A stretch of 64,000 bases of DNA. Source: RYN-230 sp963768945. GTDB taxonomy: Bacteria > Actinomycetota > Actinomycetes > Streptosporangiales > Streptosporangiaceae. This document shows, piece by piece, positions 1-7,268 of this stretch. A program made the position numbers and the translations under genes. The notes below the pieces were generated by a model, which had not been told where the DNA came from, did not search any database, and worked only from the letters and a program-made list of their open reading frames with translations. The DNA is taken from the NCBI GenBank assembly GCA_963768945.1, contig CAVYJW010000008.1, positions 310,001 to 374,000 on the forward strand, given 5' to 3'. The first letter of the stretch is position 1; every line of letters starts with the position of its first letter.

Positions 1-268
1 GCAGGTCCATGCCGTCCAGGCGGACCTCGCCCGTGCTGACGGACAGGCCACGTCTGGTGTGCCCGAGCAGGGCGAGGGCGACGGTCGTCTTCCCTGAGCC
101 GGACTCGCCGACCAGGCCGAGCACGTCACCGGGCCGCACCGCGAACGAGATCCCGCTGACCACGGGGGGCCCGTGGGGCCCGCTCCGGATCTCCAGGTCA
201 CGCACCTCCAGCCGGAAGGGTGGTGTGTCTTCCGCTCGCTCACCCGCCTGGCCCTCTGCCTGCCTCAT
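1..268 (-). CDS. Peptide/nickel ABC transporter ATP-binding protein, 5' part only
   Basis: N-terminal 89 codons of an ABC ATPase; the rest lies beyond the left window edge. The start ATG overlaps the stop of the upstream permease gene (ATGA), so the two are translationally coupled. After a short variable N-terminus the protein shows a strand-P-loop arrangement with Walker A GESGSGKT at about residues 59-66, followed by a TGEVRLDGMDL stretch typical of DppD/OppD-type subunits. It would sit on the cytoplasmic face and power import of oligopeptides, nickel chelates or similar solutes with the two permeases. Substrate cannot be read from the sequence. Family assignment is firm; membership in this operon is supported by the overlap. 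Confidence 0.88.
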   Translation of the reverse strand, partial: MRQAEGQAGERAEDTPPFRLEVRDLEIRSGPHGPPVVSGISFAVRPGDVLGLVGESGSGKTTVALALLGHTRRGLSVSTGEVRLDGMDL

Positions 269-1176
269 GCGGGGTCCAGGTCATCCATGAGGGCTGCCTC
301 CTCGGGCCTGCGGTCCACGCCGAGCGCCGCCCGTCCGATGGCATCGGTCAGCAGGTTGGTGCCGATGGTGAGCAGGGCGATCAGCAGGGCCGGGATGACC
401 ACGGCCCATGGGTTCAGGGCCAGCCCGGCCCGGTTCTCGTTGATCATGGTCCCCCAGCTGGGGGACGGCGGCGGCTGGCCGAAGCCCAGGAAGGCCAGGC
501 CCGCCATGATGATGATCGAGTAGGTCAGCCGCAGTCCCGCCTCCACCATCAGCGGGGTGCTCAGGCTGGGCAGGATCTCCCTGGCCATCACCACGGCCGG
601 GCGCATGCCCTGCAGCTCGGCCACCTTGACGAAGTCACGCTCGGAGATGTCCAGCGTCGCCGCCCGCAGCACCCGGGCGACGGCGGGTGCGTGGGTCAGG
701 CCGACGGCCAGCACGATCAGCCACAGCCGGGGGCCCAGGATGCTCAGCAGCAGCAGGGCGAAGACCAGCTGGGGAAAGGCCAGGATCACGTCAACGGTCC
801 GCATGATCAGCCCGTCCGGGCGGCCGCGGAGGTAGGCGGCGCTGATCCCGGCGGCCGCCCCGGCGGCGACGCCGAGCACCGTCGCGGACACCGCCATCAG
901 CAGCAGCAGCCAGCCGCCCTCCAGGATCCGGGACAGGACATCGCGGCCGAGGAAGTCAGCGCCGAGCAGAAACTGCCCGGATGGCTTCCCGAACGGGAAG
1001 GTGAGCAGGGCGGTGGGCGGGTACGGGGCCACCAGCGGGCCGATGACCGCGACGGCCACGACCAGGCCGGCCAGGCCAAGCCCGGTAGCGCCGCGCGGGG
1101 TGCGCACCGCCGCGCCCGCCGAGGCCAGCCACTGGTGGCGGCGGATCCGCTCCCTGCCTGGGCGTGCCGCGGTCAT
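265..1176 (-). CDS. ABC transporter permease, DppC/OppC type
   Basis: 303-residue inner-membrane permease of a peptide/nickel-type importer. A basic cytoplasmic N-terminus is followed by a first membrane segment at about residues 33-52, an OppC_N-like region, and the BPD_transp_1 core with several hydrophobic helices. The EAA loop that docks on the ATPase is recognisable around FVKVAELQGMRPAVVMAREI. The length is normal for DppC. It lies 20 nt downstream of the DppB-type gene and overlaps the ATPase gene by 4 nt, so all three should be one transcript read leftward. Confidence 0.92.
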   Translation of the reverse strand: MTAARPGRERIRRHQWLASAGAAVRTPRGATGLGLAGLVVAVAVIGPLVAPYPPTALLTFPFGKPSGQFLLGADFLGRDVLSRILEGGWLLLLMAVSATVLGVAAGAAAGISAAYLRGRPDGLIMRTVDVILAFPQLVFALLLLSILGPRLWLIVLAVGLTHAPAVARVLRAATLDISERDFVKVAELQGMRPAVVMAREILPSLSTPLMVEAGLRLTYSIIIMAGLAFLGFGQPPPSPSWGTMINENRAGLALNPWAVVIPALLIALLTIGTNLLTDAIGRAALGVDRRPEEAALMDDLDPA

Positions 1177-1195
1177 GGGTACCCGGTCCTCCTTC

Positions 1196-2284
1196 CTACC
1201 TGGGAATCCTGTGCCGCGGCGTGACCAGCATCGCGATCACGTCGGTCACGATGTTCATGACCACGTAGAACGCGGCCAGCAGCACGACGATGAACTGGAT
1301 GACCGGGATATCGCGGTTCTGCACCGCGTAGACCAGCCCCTGGCCGATGCCGGGGAAGGCGAACACGTACTCCACGACGACCACCCCGCCCGCCAGGTAC
1401 AGGAAGTTCAGGCCGATGACCTGGATCACCGGCGCGGTGGCGTTGGGCAGCGCGTGCACCAGCACGATGCGCCACATCGGCACGCCCTTGAGCCGGGCCA
1501 TTTCCACGTAGTCGGACTCCAGGGCCTCGATCATCGCCGCCCGGGTCATCCGCTGGATGTACGGCACGATCACGATGACCAGGGTGGCCACCGGCAGGAT
1601 CAGGAGCTGCGGGGCGTTCCAGGCGTAGCTGCCCGGCGGCAGCAGTGACACCGCGGGCAGCAGGTGGGTGACCACCGTGGAGAACAGGATGACCAGGCCG
1701 ATCGCGACCACGAACTCCGGCAGGGCGGTCACCGCCAGCGCGGTGACCGCGCTGACGTGGTCGAGCCAGCCGTCCCGGCGGAGCGCGGCCAGCGCGCCGA
1801 GCGCGACCCCGGCCATGGCCCCGATCACGCCGGTGACTCCCATCAGCACGGCAGAATTGATGAGCCTCGGTGCCACGTAACCCCACACCGGCCGCCCGTT
1901 GACCAGTGAGTGGCCGAGGTGGCCGGTGACCAGGCCGGAGAACCACAGCCAGTACTGGTCCGCCACGCCCCGGTTAAGGTGCAGGGCTGCCTCCAGCCGG
2001 TGCAGCGCGGCCGGGCTGCTGGCCGCGGTCCGGCCGAGCACCGCGTTGGCCGCGTTACCCGGCAGCACCTCGGTGGCCGCGAACACCAGCACGGACACCA
2101 CCAATAAGGTGAACAGCCCGGCCGCTGCCCGGCGCACGAGGAGATGGCGGACCGGGTGAGCGCCGCGGCCCGCGCGCGGGCGGGCTGGCAGGGCCGGGCC
2201 GGCGGGCCGCCCCGGCTGCGGCCCCCGGACGACGCGGGCGTCTGCCACGTTGCCGATCCTTCCCGCCAGCATGAGATGGCCCAT
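1196..2284 (-). CDS. ABC transporter permease, DppB/OppB type
   Basis: Permease partner of the DppC-type gene. It has a leading membrane helix (GLFTLLVVSVLVFAATEVLP) followed by a periplasmic loop, then the BPD_transp_1 domain with an EAA loop of the form DYVEMARLKGVPMWRIVL and a C-terminal helix pair. The open frame gives 362 residues from ATG 2284, but the first ~50 are Arg/Pro/Gly-rich and unlike the family. A GTG about 50 codons in, just before RRAAAGLFTLL, would give the usual ~310-residue size and may be the true start. First gene of the leftward transporter operon. Confidence 0.9.
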   Translation of the reverse strand: MGHLMLAGRIGNVADARVVRGPQPGRPAGPALPARPRAGRGAHPVRHLLVRRAAAGLFTLLVVSVLVFAATEVLPGNAANAVLGRTAASSPAALHRLEAALHLNRGVADQYWLWFSGLVTGHLGHSLVNGRPVWGYVAPRLINSAVLMGVTGVIGAMAGVALGALAALRRDGWLDHVSAVTALAVTALPEFVVAIGLVILFSTVVTHLLPAVSLLPPGSYAWNAPQLLILPVATLVIVIVPYIQRMTRAAMIEALESDYVEMARLKGVPMWRIVLVHALPNATAPVIQVIGLNFLYLAGGVVVVEYVFAFPGIGQGLVYAVQNRDIPVIQFIVVLLAAFYVVMNIVTDVIAMLVTPRHRIPR

Positions 2285-2484
2285 GCGCCATTTACCGGAA
2301 TCAGCCTGAATCCTACTCTTCGCGGCGATATTCTCCTCGAAACACCACCTCGAGTGGCGGGTGGCCTCGCAGGTTCGGCCAGGCTACCCGGCTCAGGCAG
2401 CACCTTTTATCTCCGAATTACCTTAGTAAATCCGTGTCAGGAATGGAGCTTGGGGTCGCCCATGTCAGGCTTCGCTTGTGATTC

Positions 2485-2498
2485 CTGGGTTCACCCAG
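2485..2498. promoter_or_regulatory. Small inverted repeat, possible operator
   Basis: CTGGGT-TC-ACCCAG, a perfect 6-bp-arm inverted repeat in the divergent region. It lies 17 nt from the larger repeat at 2515-2534. Function is inferred from position only. Confidence 0.3.
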
Positions 2499-2514
2499 TG
2501 ACAGGCGCAACTAA

Positions 2515-2534
2515 TGTGACGGAACACCGTCACA
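2515..2534. promoter_or_regulatory. Inverted repeat TGTGACGG-N4-CCGTCACA, possible operator
   Basis: Perfect 8-bp arms with a 4-nt centre (AACA), a size and symmetry typical of a dimeric repressor site. It sits between the divergent ABC operon and the dehydrogenase gene and could control either or both. It could also form a hairpin; no U-tract follows it. Confidence 0.4.
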
Positions 2535-2697
2535 CGTGCGCGTCAGGACGGGCCGTTTCCGGGGGCCGCGCCAGTCGGAGAAGAGCACATATGACGACCC
2601 CCCCTAGTTACTTCGTAATTGCGTGCGCGAGAATGGCTTCCGCTCCCCGGCCCATCCGCGGGGATCAGGGCCGCCCCCGGCAGGGAGGCCGCGGGCG

Positions 2698-3729
2698 GTG
2701 AAGGCGGCGGCGTTCTACGAATACGGGCCGGCCGAGGCCATGCAGTACGCGGACATCCCCGATCCCGAGATCGGCCCCCGGGACGTCCTGATCCAGGTGC
2801 AGGCCTGCGGGGTCAACCACTCCGACCTCGACTCCCGCGCCGGGACGTCCCGGTGGCCGTTCGAGCTGCCCATGGTCCTCGGGGCGGAGTTCGCCGGCAC
2901 GGTCGTCGGCGTGGGCGACCGCAGCGGCCCCATCCGTACCGGCGATCGCGTCACCGCCTTCCAGCAGTACAGTTGCGGCCGCTGCCCGCGGTGCGCCCGG
3001 TGGCGGCCAGATCTCTGCGAGGCCTTCGAAGTGTTCGGCACCACGCGGTGGGGCGGCTACGGCGAACTGGTCTGCGTCCCGGCCGAGGTGGTGGTCCCCC
3101 TCGAGCCCGCTGATGACCTCCTCGCCATGGCCGCCGGGCAGTGCGCCGTGAGCACCGCATGGCACATGGTGAACCGCCTGGCCCACGTCCGGCCCGGCGA
3201 CCTCGTCCTCGTCCCCTCGGCCTCCGGCGGGGTGGCGGGCGCCCTGGTCCAGTGCGCGAAGCTGGCCGGGGCGACCGTGGTCGCGACGGCCGGCACGACC
3301 GGCAAGGCCGGCCAGGTCTCCTCGCTCGGCGCGGACGCGGTCATCGTCCGGGGTGAGAACGACCTCACCAGGGACCTGCTGCAGGCCACAGATGGCCGCC
3401 GCTTCGACGCGGTCCTCGACACCGTGGGCGGCCCGCTGTTCGGGGCGCACCTGTCCGTGTTGCGCGAGGAGGGCACCTTCGTGACCTGTGGCGCGCACGC
3501 GGGCGAGGTGGTCCCGCTCGACCTGATTGACCTGTTCCGGAACGGGTGGCGCATCATGGGCTTCCGCCTGGCACCTCCCGATGAGCTGGCCACGTCGCTG
3601 GACCTCATTCGGCGCGGGTCCATCACGGTGCCCATTGCCGCCACCTTCCCCGTCAGTGACGCCGCTGCGGCGCATCGTTTCCTGGAGCGCCGCCAGCACG
3701 TCGGAAAGGTGCTCCTTGTTGCCGGGTAA
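2698..3729 (+). CDS. Zinc-type medium-chain dehydrogenase/reductase
   Basis: 343-residue MDR-superfamily oxidoreductase. GTG 2698 was chosen because AGGGAGG lies about 9 nt upstream and the protein then begins MKAAAFYEYGPAE, as family members do. The GroES-like N-terminal domain carries Cys37 in ACGVNHSD and a four-cysteine structural zinc lobe at Cys93, 96, 99 and 107. The usual GHE motif reads GAEFAG, so the catalytic zinc histidine is missing. The Rossmann part has a glycine-rich turn (SASGGVAGALVQ). It is therefore more likely an NADPH quinone oxidoreductase/enoyl-reductase-like enzyme than a classical alcohol dehydrogenase. It lies between the two halves of the peptide-transport cluster; the substrate is unknown. 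Confidence 0.85.
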   Translation: MKAAAFYEYGPAEAMQYADIPDPEIGPRDVLIQVQACGVNHSDLDSRAGTSRWPFELPMVLGAEFAGTVVGVGDRSGPIRTGDRVTAFQQYSCGRCPRCARWRPDLCEAFEVFGTTRWGGYGELVCVPAEVVVPLEPADDLLAMAAGQCAVSTAWHMVNRLAHVRPGDLVLVPSASGGVAGALVQCAKLAGATVVATAGTTGKAGQVSSLGADAVIVRGENDLTRDLLQATDGRRFDAVLDTVGGPLFGAHLSVLREEGTFVTCGAHAGEVVPLDLIDLFRNGWRIMGFRLAPPDELATSLDLIRRGSITVPIAATFPVSDAAAAHRFLERRQHVGKVLLVAG

Positions 3730-3925
3730 CCCGTCGCTACCGGAGCGTATTCGCACGGGTAGCGTGACCACTCGGCCTGTGACATTATGGCCAGTAATCC
3801 GCATAGGGCGCTTGACCAGGAGGATTGGCCCCGCCATGCCGCGCCGGGCCGTTGTGCGCCTATTCGATCATGTCCCCTGAATACGTTCAGCGTTGCTATG
3901 CCGAACATCGTGGAGGTAGGTTTCC

Positions 3926-5545
3926 GTGGATCGACCGGATCAGAGCAGCACGCCGCGGCCGGGAGCAGAATTCGGGCGACGCCAATTCCTGCGCGGGATT
4001 GCGGCGGCCAGCGCCGCGGCGGGCGCGGGTGGCTTACTGGCCGCCTGCGGCGGCTCCAGTTCCGGGGCCACCCAGCATTTAGATCAGGCGAACCGGAGCC
4101 TGCGGCGCGGCGGCGACCTGAAGCTGGGCCTGTCCGGCGGCTCCAGCTCGGACACCCTCGACCCGCACAAGAGCCTCACGTATATCGACACCTCCCGCCT
4201 CCAGTCGCTGTACCAGCCCCTGGTGCAGCTCGACGCGCAGGCGCAGGTCGAGTACGTACTGGCCGAGTCGATCACCCCGCATCAGGGGTCGCTCTCGGAG
4301 TGGATCATCGACCTGCGCCCCGGCGTGACCTTCCACAACGGGAAGGACTTCACCGCGTCCGACGTCCTGTTCACGTTCCAGCGGGTCTACTCCAACGGTT
4401 TCACCGGGAAGTTCGGCCTCGGCCCGATCGACCTGGCCAACACCAAGGCCCTGGACTCCCACACCGTGCTGGTCCAGCTGACCAAGCCCTTCTCCAGCTT
4501 CGCCGATCAGCTGGCCGCCTTCTGGTACAACCTGTACATCGCGCCGGAGGGTTTCAACCCGGCCAGGCCGGTCGGCACCGGAGCGTTCGTCTACCAGAGT
4601 TTCACCCCGGGCCAGCGCAGCGTCTTCACCCGGAACCCGCACTACTGGAAGCCGGGGCTTCCCTACGCTGACACGCTGACCATCATCGACTTCAGCGACA
4701 ACACCACTCTCCAGGATGCGCTGAGCACCGGCGTGATCCAGGGCGCCGGCGCGCTCGACGGGCCGCAGATCGCCTCCCTGGCCACCACGAGCGGCATCAA
4801 GACGGTCGTGTCGCATTCCGGCGAGATCATCCCCTTCACGATGCGCGTCGATCAGCCGCCCTTCAGCGACGTCAACGTCCGGCAGGCCATGCGGTTGCTG
4901 GTCGACCGCCCGCAGTTGATCGACTCGGCCCTGGACGGCTACGGGGTGGTCGCCAACGACCTGTTCTCCCCGTACGACCCCGACTTCGACCACTCTCTGA
5001 TCCGGCCCGCGCAAGGCGACATCCAGCAAGCCAAGTTCCTGCTTAAGAGGGCGGGCCAGGAGGGCCTCACGGTGACCCTGACCACCTCGGCGGTAGCCAC
5101 CGGCACGGTGGCGATGGCCACGGTGCTGGCTGCGCAGGCCAAGGCGGCCGGCGTCACGGTCAACCTCAGCAACGTCCCCGCCGGGACCTTCTTCGGCCCG
5201 AGCTATCTCAAGTGGTCGTTCGCCCAGGACTACTACAACTATTACCCGTACCTCGCCCAGGTCGCGGAGTCGATGCTGAAGGCGTCCCCGTTCAACGAGA
5301 CGCACACCAACAATGCTCACTACACGAGCCTGTACAACCAGGCTAACGCGACCGCCAGCCCGTCGCTGCGCAAGGAAATCATCACCGAGATGCAGAACTA
5401 TGACTTCAATGAGGGCGGTTACATCATCCCCGCCTTCATCGATGTGCTGGACGCGTACAGCAGCAAGATAACCGGGTACACGGCCGGTAAGGTCGGCCAG
5501 CCGCTATCCAACTTCGACTTCGAGCATTTCGCCTTCACCGGCTGA
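3926..5545 (+). CDS. Solute-binding lipoprotein, SBP_bac_5 (DppA/OppA) family
   Basis: 539-residue extracytoplasmic binding protein. GTG 3926 follows GGAGG by 9 nt. The N-terminus has a twin-arginine signal (GRRQFLRG, residues 17-24) and a lipobox ending LLAACGG with lipidated Cys41, so it is exported folded by Tat and anchored outside. The mature part follows the family-5 plan: LDPHKSLTYIDTSRLQSLYQ near the start, then LRPGVTFHNGKDF and ASDVLFTFQRV. It is the natural partner of the permeases at 265-2284, although transcribed in the other direction. Two TTA leucine codons (4034 and 4079) occur near the 5' end, which is rare at this GC content. Confidence 0.93.
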   Translation: MDRPDQSSTPRPGAEFGRRQFLRGIAAASAAAGAGGLLAACGGSSSGATQHLDQANRSLRRGGDLKLGLSGGSSSDTLDPHKSLTYIDTSRLQSLYQPLVQLDAQAQVEYVLAESITPHQGSLSEWIIDLRPGVTFHNGKDFTASDVLFTFQRVYSNGFTGKFGLGPIDLANTKALDSHTVLVQLTKPFSSFADQLAAFWYNLYIAPEGFNPARPVGTGAFVYQSFTPGQRSVFTRNPHYWKPGLPYADTLTIIDFSDNTTLQDALSTGVIQGAGALDGPQIASLATTSGIKTVVSHSGEIIPFTMRVDQPPFSDVNVRQAMRLLVDRPQLIDSALDGYGVVANDLFSPYDPDFDHSLIRPAQGDIQQAKFLLKRAGQEGLTVTLTTSAVATGTVAMATVLAAQAKAAGVTVNLSNVPAGTFFGPSYLKWSFAQDYYNYYPYLAQVAESMLKASPFNETHTNNAHYTSLYNQANATASPSLRKEIITEMQNYDFNEGGYIIPAFIDVLDAYSSKITGYTAGKVGQPLSNFDFEHFAFTG

Positions 5546-5592
5546 CCACCAGCCGCGAATAAGGGATGCGGGCAGGCATCTCCCCCTCCCCC

Positions 5593-5727
5593 GCTGATCC
5601 GCCGGCGAGGGGAGGCGCGCCGCAACGGGGTTCCCGGGGTACAGCCTGCCGACCCAGCAGAGCAGCGCGCCGCGGGCGCGGCCGGCTCAGCCAGCGCTGA
5701 TCCGCCGGCGAGGGGAGGCGCGCCGCA
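5593..5727. repeat. 32-bp direct repeat, two copies
   Basis: Copies at 5593-5624 and 5696-5727, identical as far as I can read; both start GCTGATCCGCCGGCGAGG. They are separated by 71 nt of GC-rich sequence. No gene is associated. Confidence 0.6.
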
Positions 5728-5732
5728 GGCGT

Positions 5733-5851
5733 GTCCTCGCCGAGCCCGGCGGATGGCGGGGGGTCCAGGGGGGTCGCCCCCCCGGACAGACAGAGCGCGT
5801 CCTCGCCGAGCCCGGCGGATGGCGGGGGTCCAGGGGGGTCGCCCCCGGACA
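5733..5851. terminator. Tandem GC-rich hairpin element, probable bidirectional terminator
   Basis: Two adjacent copies begin GTCCTCGCCGAGCCCGGCGG and end in a stem of poly-G and poly-C around TCG, closed by GTCC/GGAC. Copy 1 has longer G and C runs than copy 2. The elements lie exactly between two convergent genes, which fits termination from both sides. No U-tract is present, as is common in high-GC actinomycetes. Confidence 0.5.
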
Positions 5852-5854
5852 GGA

Positions 5855-6880
5855 CTAGCGGAGCACCAGGCTTTTCACGGGGATCGTGGTTCGGATCATG
5901 CCGGTGCCGTACATCAGGTCAGCCACCCGCTGCACCTGCCCGACGCTCAGGAAGGTCGGGTACTGGCCGATCGTGACGAGGGCCGCTTCCTGCGCGGACA
6001 TCCCCGGCAGTGTCCCGAGCGCCGACCGGACCGTGCCGAGCTGAGCCGTGCTCGCCTTCGCCGCGTTGAGCGCGGACCGGAAGCCGCGCAGGGCCGCGGC
6101 ATGACCGCGGGTGAACGCCGCGGTGGTGAAGTACCCCGAGAGCGGCAGGTTGGCGGTCACGCCGCTGCAGACGTCGAACAACTCGACGGCCCCCAGCTCG
6201 GTTTCGGCCTGCAGGATGTATGGCTGAGTGGCCACGATCGCGCTGACCTGATGATCGCGCAGGGCGGCGATCATGTCCCCTGCGGGCATGGCCGTCCACA
6301 GGACACTGGAAGGGCTCACACTGTCGCTCTGCAGCACCGCCTCAGCGGTCAGCGTCTCGACGTTGTAGGGGGCGTCGGCCGAGAAGGGGGCGAGCTCCCG
6401 CAGCGGTGTGGCGACCGTCTTGTCCTGCAGGTCCTGGGGGGTCGTGATGGCGGAGCCGGGCAGGGTGAGAACTTCCATCACCCCTGGGGCGGCGTCGTAT
6501 CCGTCCGCGATCAGCCGCAGCGGGGCGTGCGGGTCATGGGCCTGCGCGTAGAGCAGCCCGGCATAATCGCCGCTGATGACGTCGGCCTGGCCGCTGGTTA
6601 GGGCCGCGTAGGCCTGCTGGAGGGTCTGGTACGTCTGGACCGTCACGCCGAGGTGGCGCTGGGCGAACAGCCCGTCCTGGACGGCCACCTGCAGCGGCGC
6701 GTTGGCGAAACCTGGCACGACCGCCACCGTGATCTGCTGGCTCCCCGCCTGGCCTGCCGAGGTTCCCGGCACATGACATCCGGTCGCGAGCAACGCCAGC
6801 AAGGCTGACACCGCGGCAGCGCGGGACCGCCGGGCCAGCTGCGCACGCCCGCCGCGGGTCCCGGCCTGAACATGCCCCAT
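5855..6880 (-). CDS. ABC substrate-binding lipoprotein, NMT1/SsuA-like
   Basis: 341-residue lipoprotein with a lipobox ending LLALLATGC (Cys35) and a mature domain of the NMT1/taurine-binding type (periplasmic binding protein type 2). Recognisable stretches are VAVVPGFANAPLQVAVQDGL, ALTSGQADVISGDYAG and the TPQDLQDKTVATPL segment. GGAGGAGA lies directly upstream of ATG 6880. Relatives bind sulfonates, nitrate, bicarbonate or thiamine precursors for a cognate ABC importer. No permease or ATPase of that family is next to it, so it is either an orphan subunit or works with a transporter encoded elsewhere. Confidence 0.85.
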   Translation of the reverse strand: MGHVQAGTRGGRAQLARRSRAAAVSALLALLATGCHVPGTSAGQAGSQQITVAVVPGFANAPLQVAVQDGLFAQRHLGVTVQTYQTLQQAYAALTSGQADVISGDYAGLLYAQAHDPHAPLRLIADGYDAAPGVMEVLTLPGSAITTPQDLQDKTVATPLRELAPFSADAPYNVETLTAEAVLQSDSVSPSSVLWTAMPAGDMIAALRDHQVSAIVATQPYILQAETELGAVELFDVCSGVTANLPLSGYFTTAAFTRGHAAALRGFRSALNAAKASTAQLGTVRSALGTLPGMSAQEAALVTIGQYPTFLSVGQVQRVADLMYGTGMIRTTIPVKSLVLR

Positions 6881-7268
6881 GGAGTCTCCTCCTATACTCC
6901 GGCGAGCGCGATAAAGAGCCGGAATGGAAATGGTAATTTCCTAAGTGATATAGCAGCGGGCTGGGCTTTCCGAAGAAAGGTAGTATTATTGCCGCGCTCG
7001 CTGCTTAGGGTAACCCGCATGGACCGGGCGCGTACCCAGATTGAGGACGCTTTACTGCTGACTCGTCAGACCTCATGACGAGGTTTGGCAACAGTGGTAA
7101 CAATGAGCGTGAGGAGGCCCGGCAAGGGTTAGAGTTGACTCCTGGCTCTGCGGCCAGGGCCCGCCTCAGAATGGTTTGCCAGCGACCGGAGCTGCCATTT
7201 CGGTTCCACGTTCGGTGCCTGCGGCTCGGTGGGCACCTGCCATTTCCCGGTTGAGAGGTGCAGAAACT
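6881..7268. other. Divergent intergenic region upstream of the conservon
   Basis: 388 nt with local AT-rich stretches (6920-6990), carrying the promoters of the leftward binding protein and the rightward conservon. An inverted repeat GGAAAT-GGTA-ATTTCC lies at 6926-6941. TTGACT at 7135-7140 matches a -35 hexamer, but no good -10 follows at 16-18 nt. Confidence 0.5.
6926..6941. promoter_or_regulatory. Inverted repeat GGAAAT-N4-ATTTCC, possible operator
   Basis: Perfect 6-bp arms, 46 nt upstream of the ATG of the NMT1-like lipoprotein gene. The position fits an operator for that gene. No family is assigned to the binding protein. Confidence 0.35.

Larger units (their letters stand above)
2285..2697. 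other. Divergent intergenic region between the ABC operon and the dehydrogenase
   Basis: 413 nt without a credible gene, more AT-rich than its surroundings between about 2400 and 2520. It must hold the promoters for the leftward permease operon and the rightward dehydrogenase. Two small inverted repeats are visible (2485-2498 and 2515-2534, listed separately). No -10/-35 pair is convincing. Confidence 0.6.
5546..5854. other. Convergent intergenic region packed with direct repeats and a GC hairpin
   Basis: Region between two converging binding-protein genes. A 32-bp element occurs twice (5593-5624 and 5696-5727). A second element of 53-56 bp occurs twice in tandem (5733-5788 and 5799-5851), differing only in the lengths of its G and C runs. 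Each copy of the second element can fold into a G5-TCG-C5 stem flanked by GTCC/GGAC, so the region probably serves as a two-way transcription terminator. Confidence 0.6.

Noticed and set aside
220..1224. Long plus-strand frame opposite the ABC permease
   Set aside because: It is the shadow of the permease gene: Gln/His/Gly-rich composition and no start signals.
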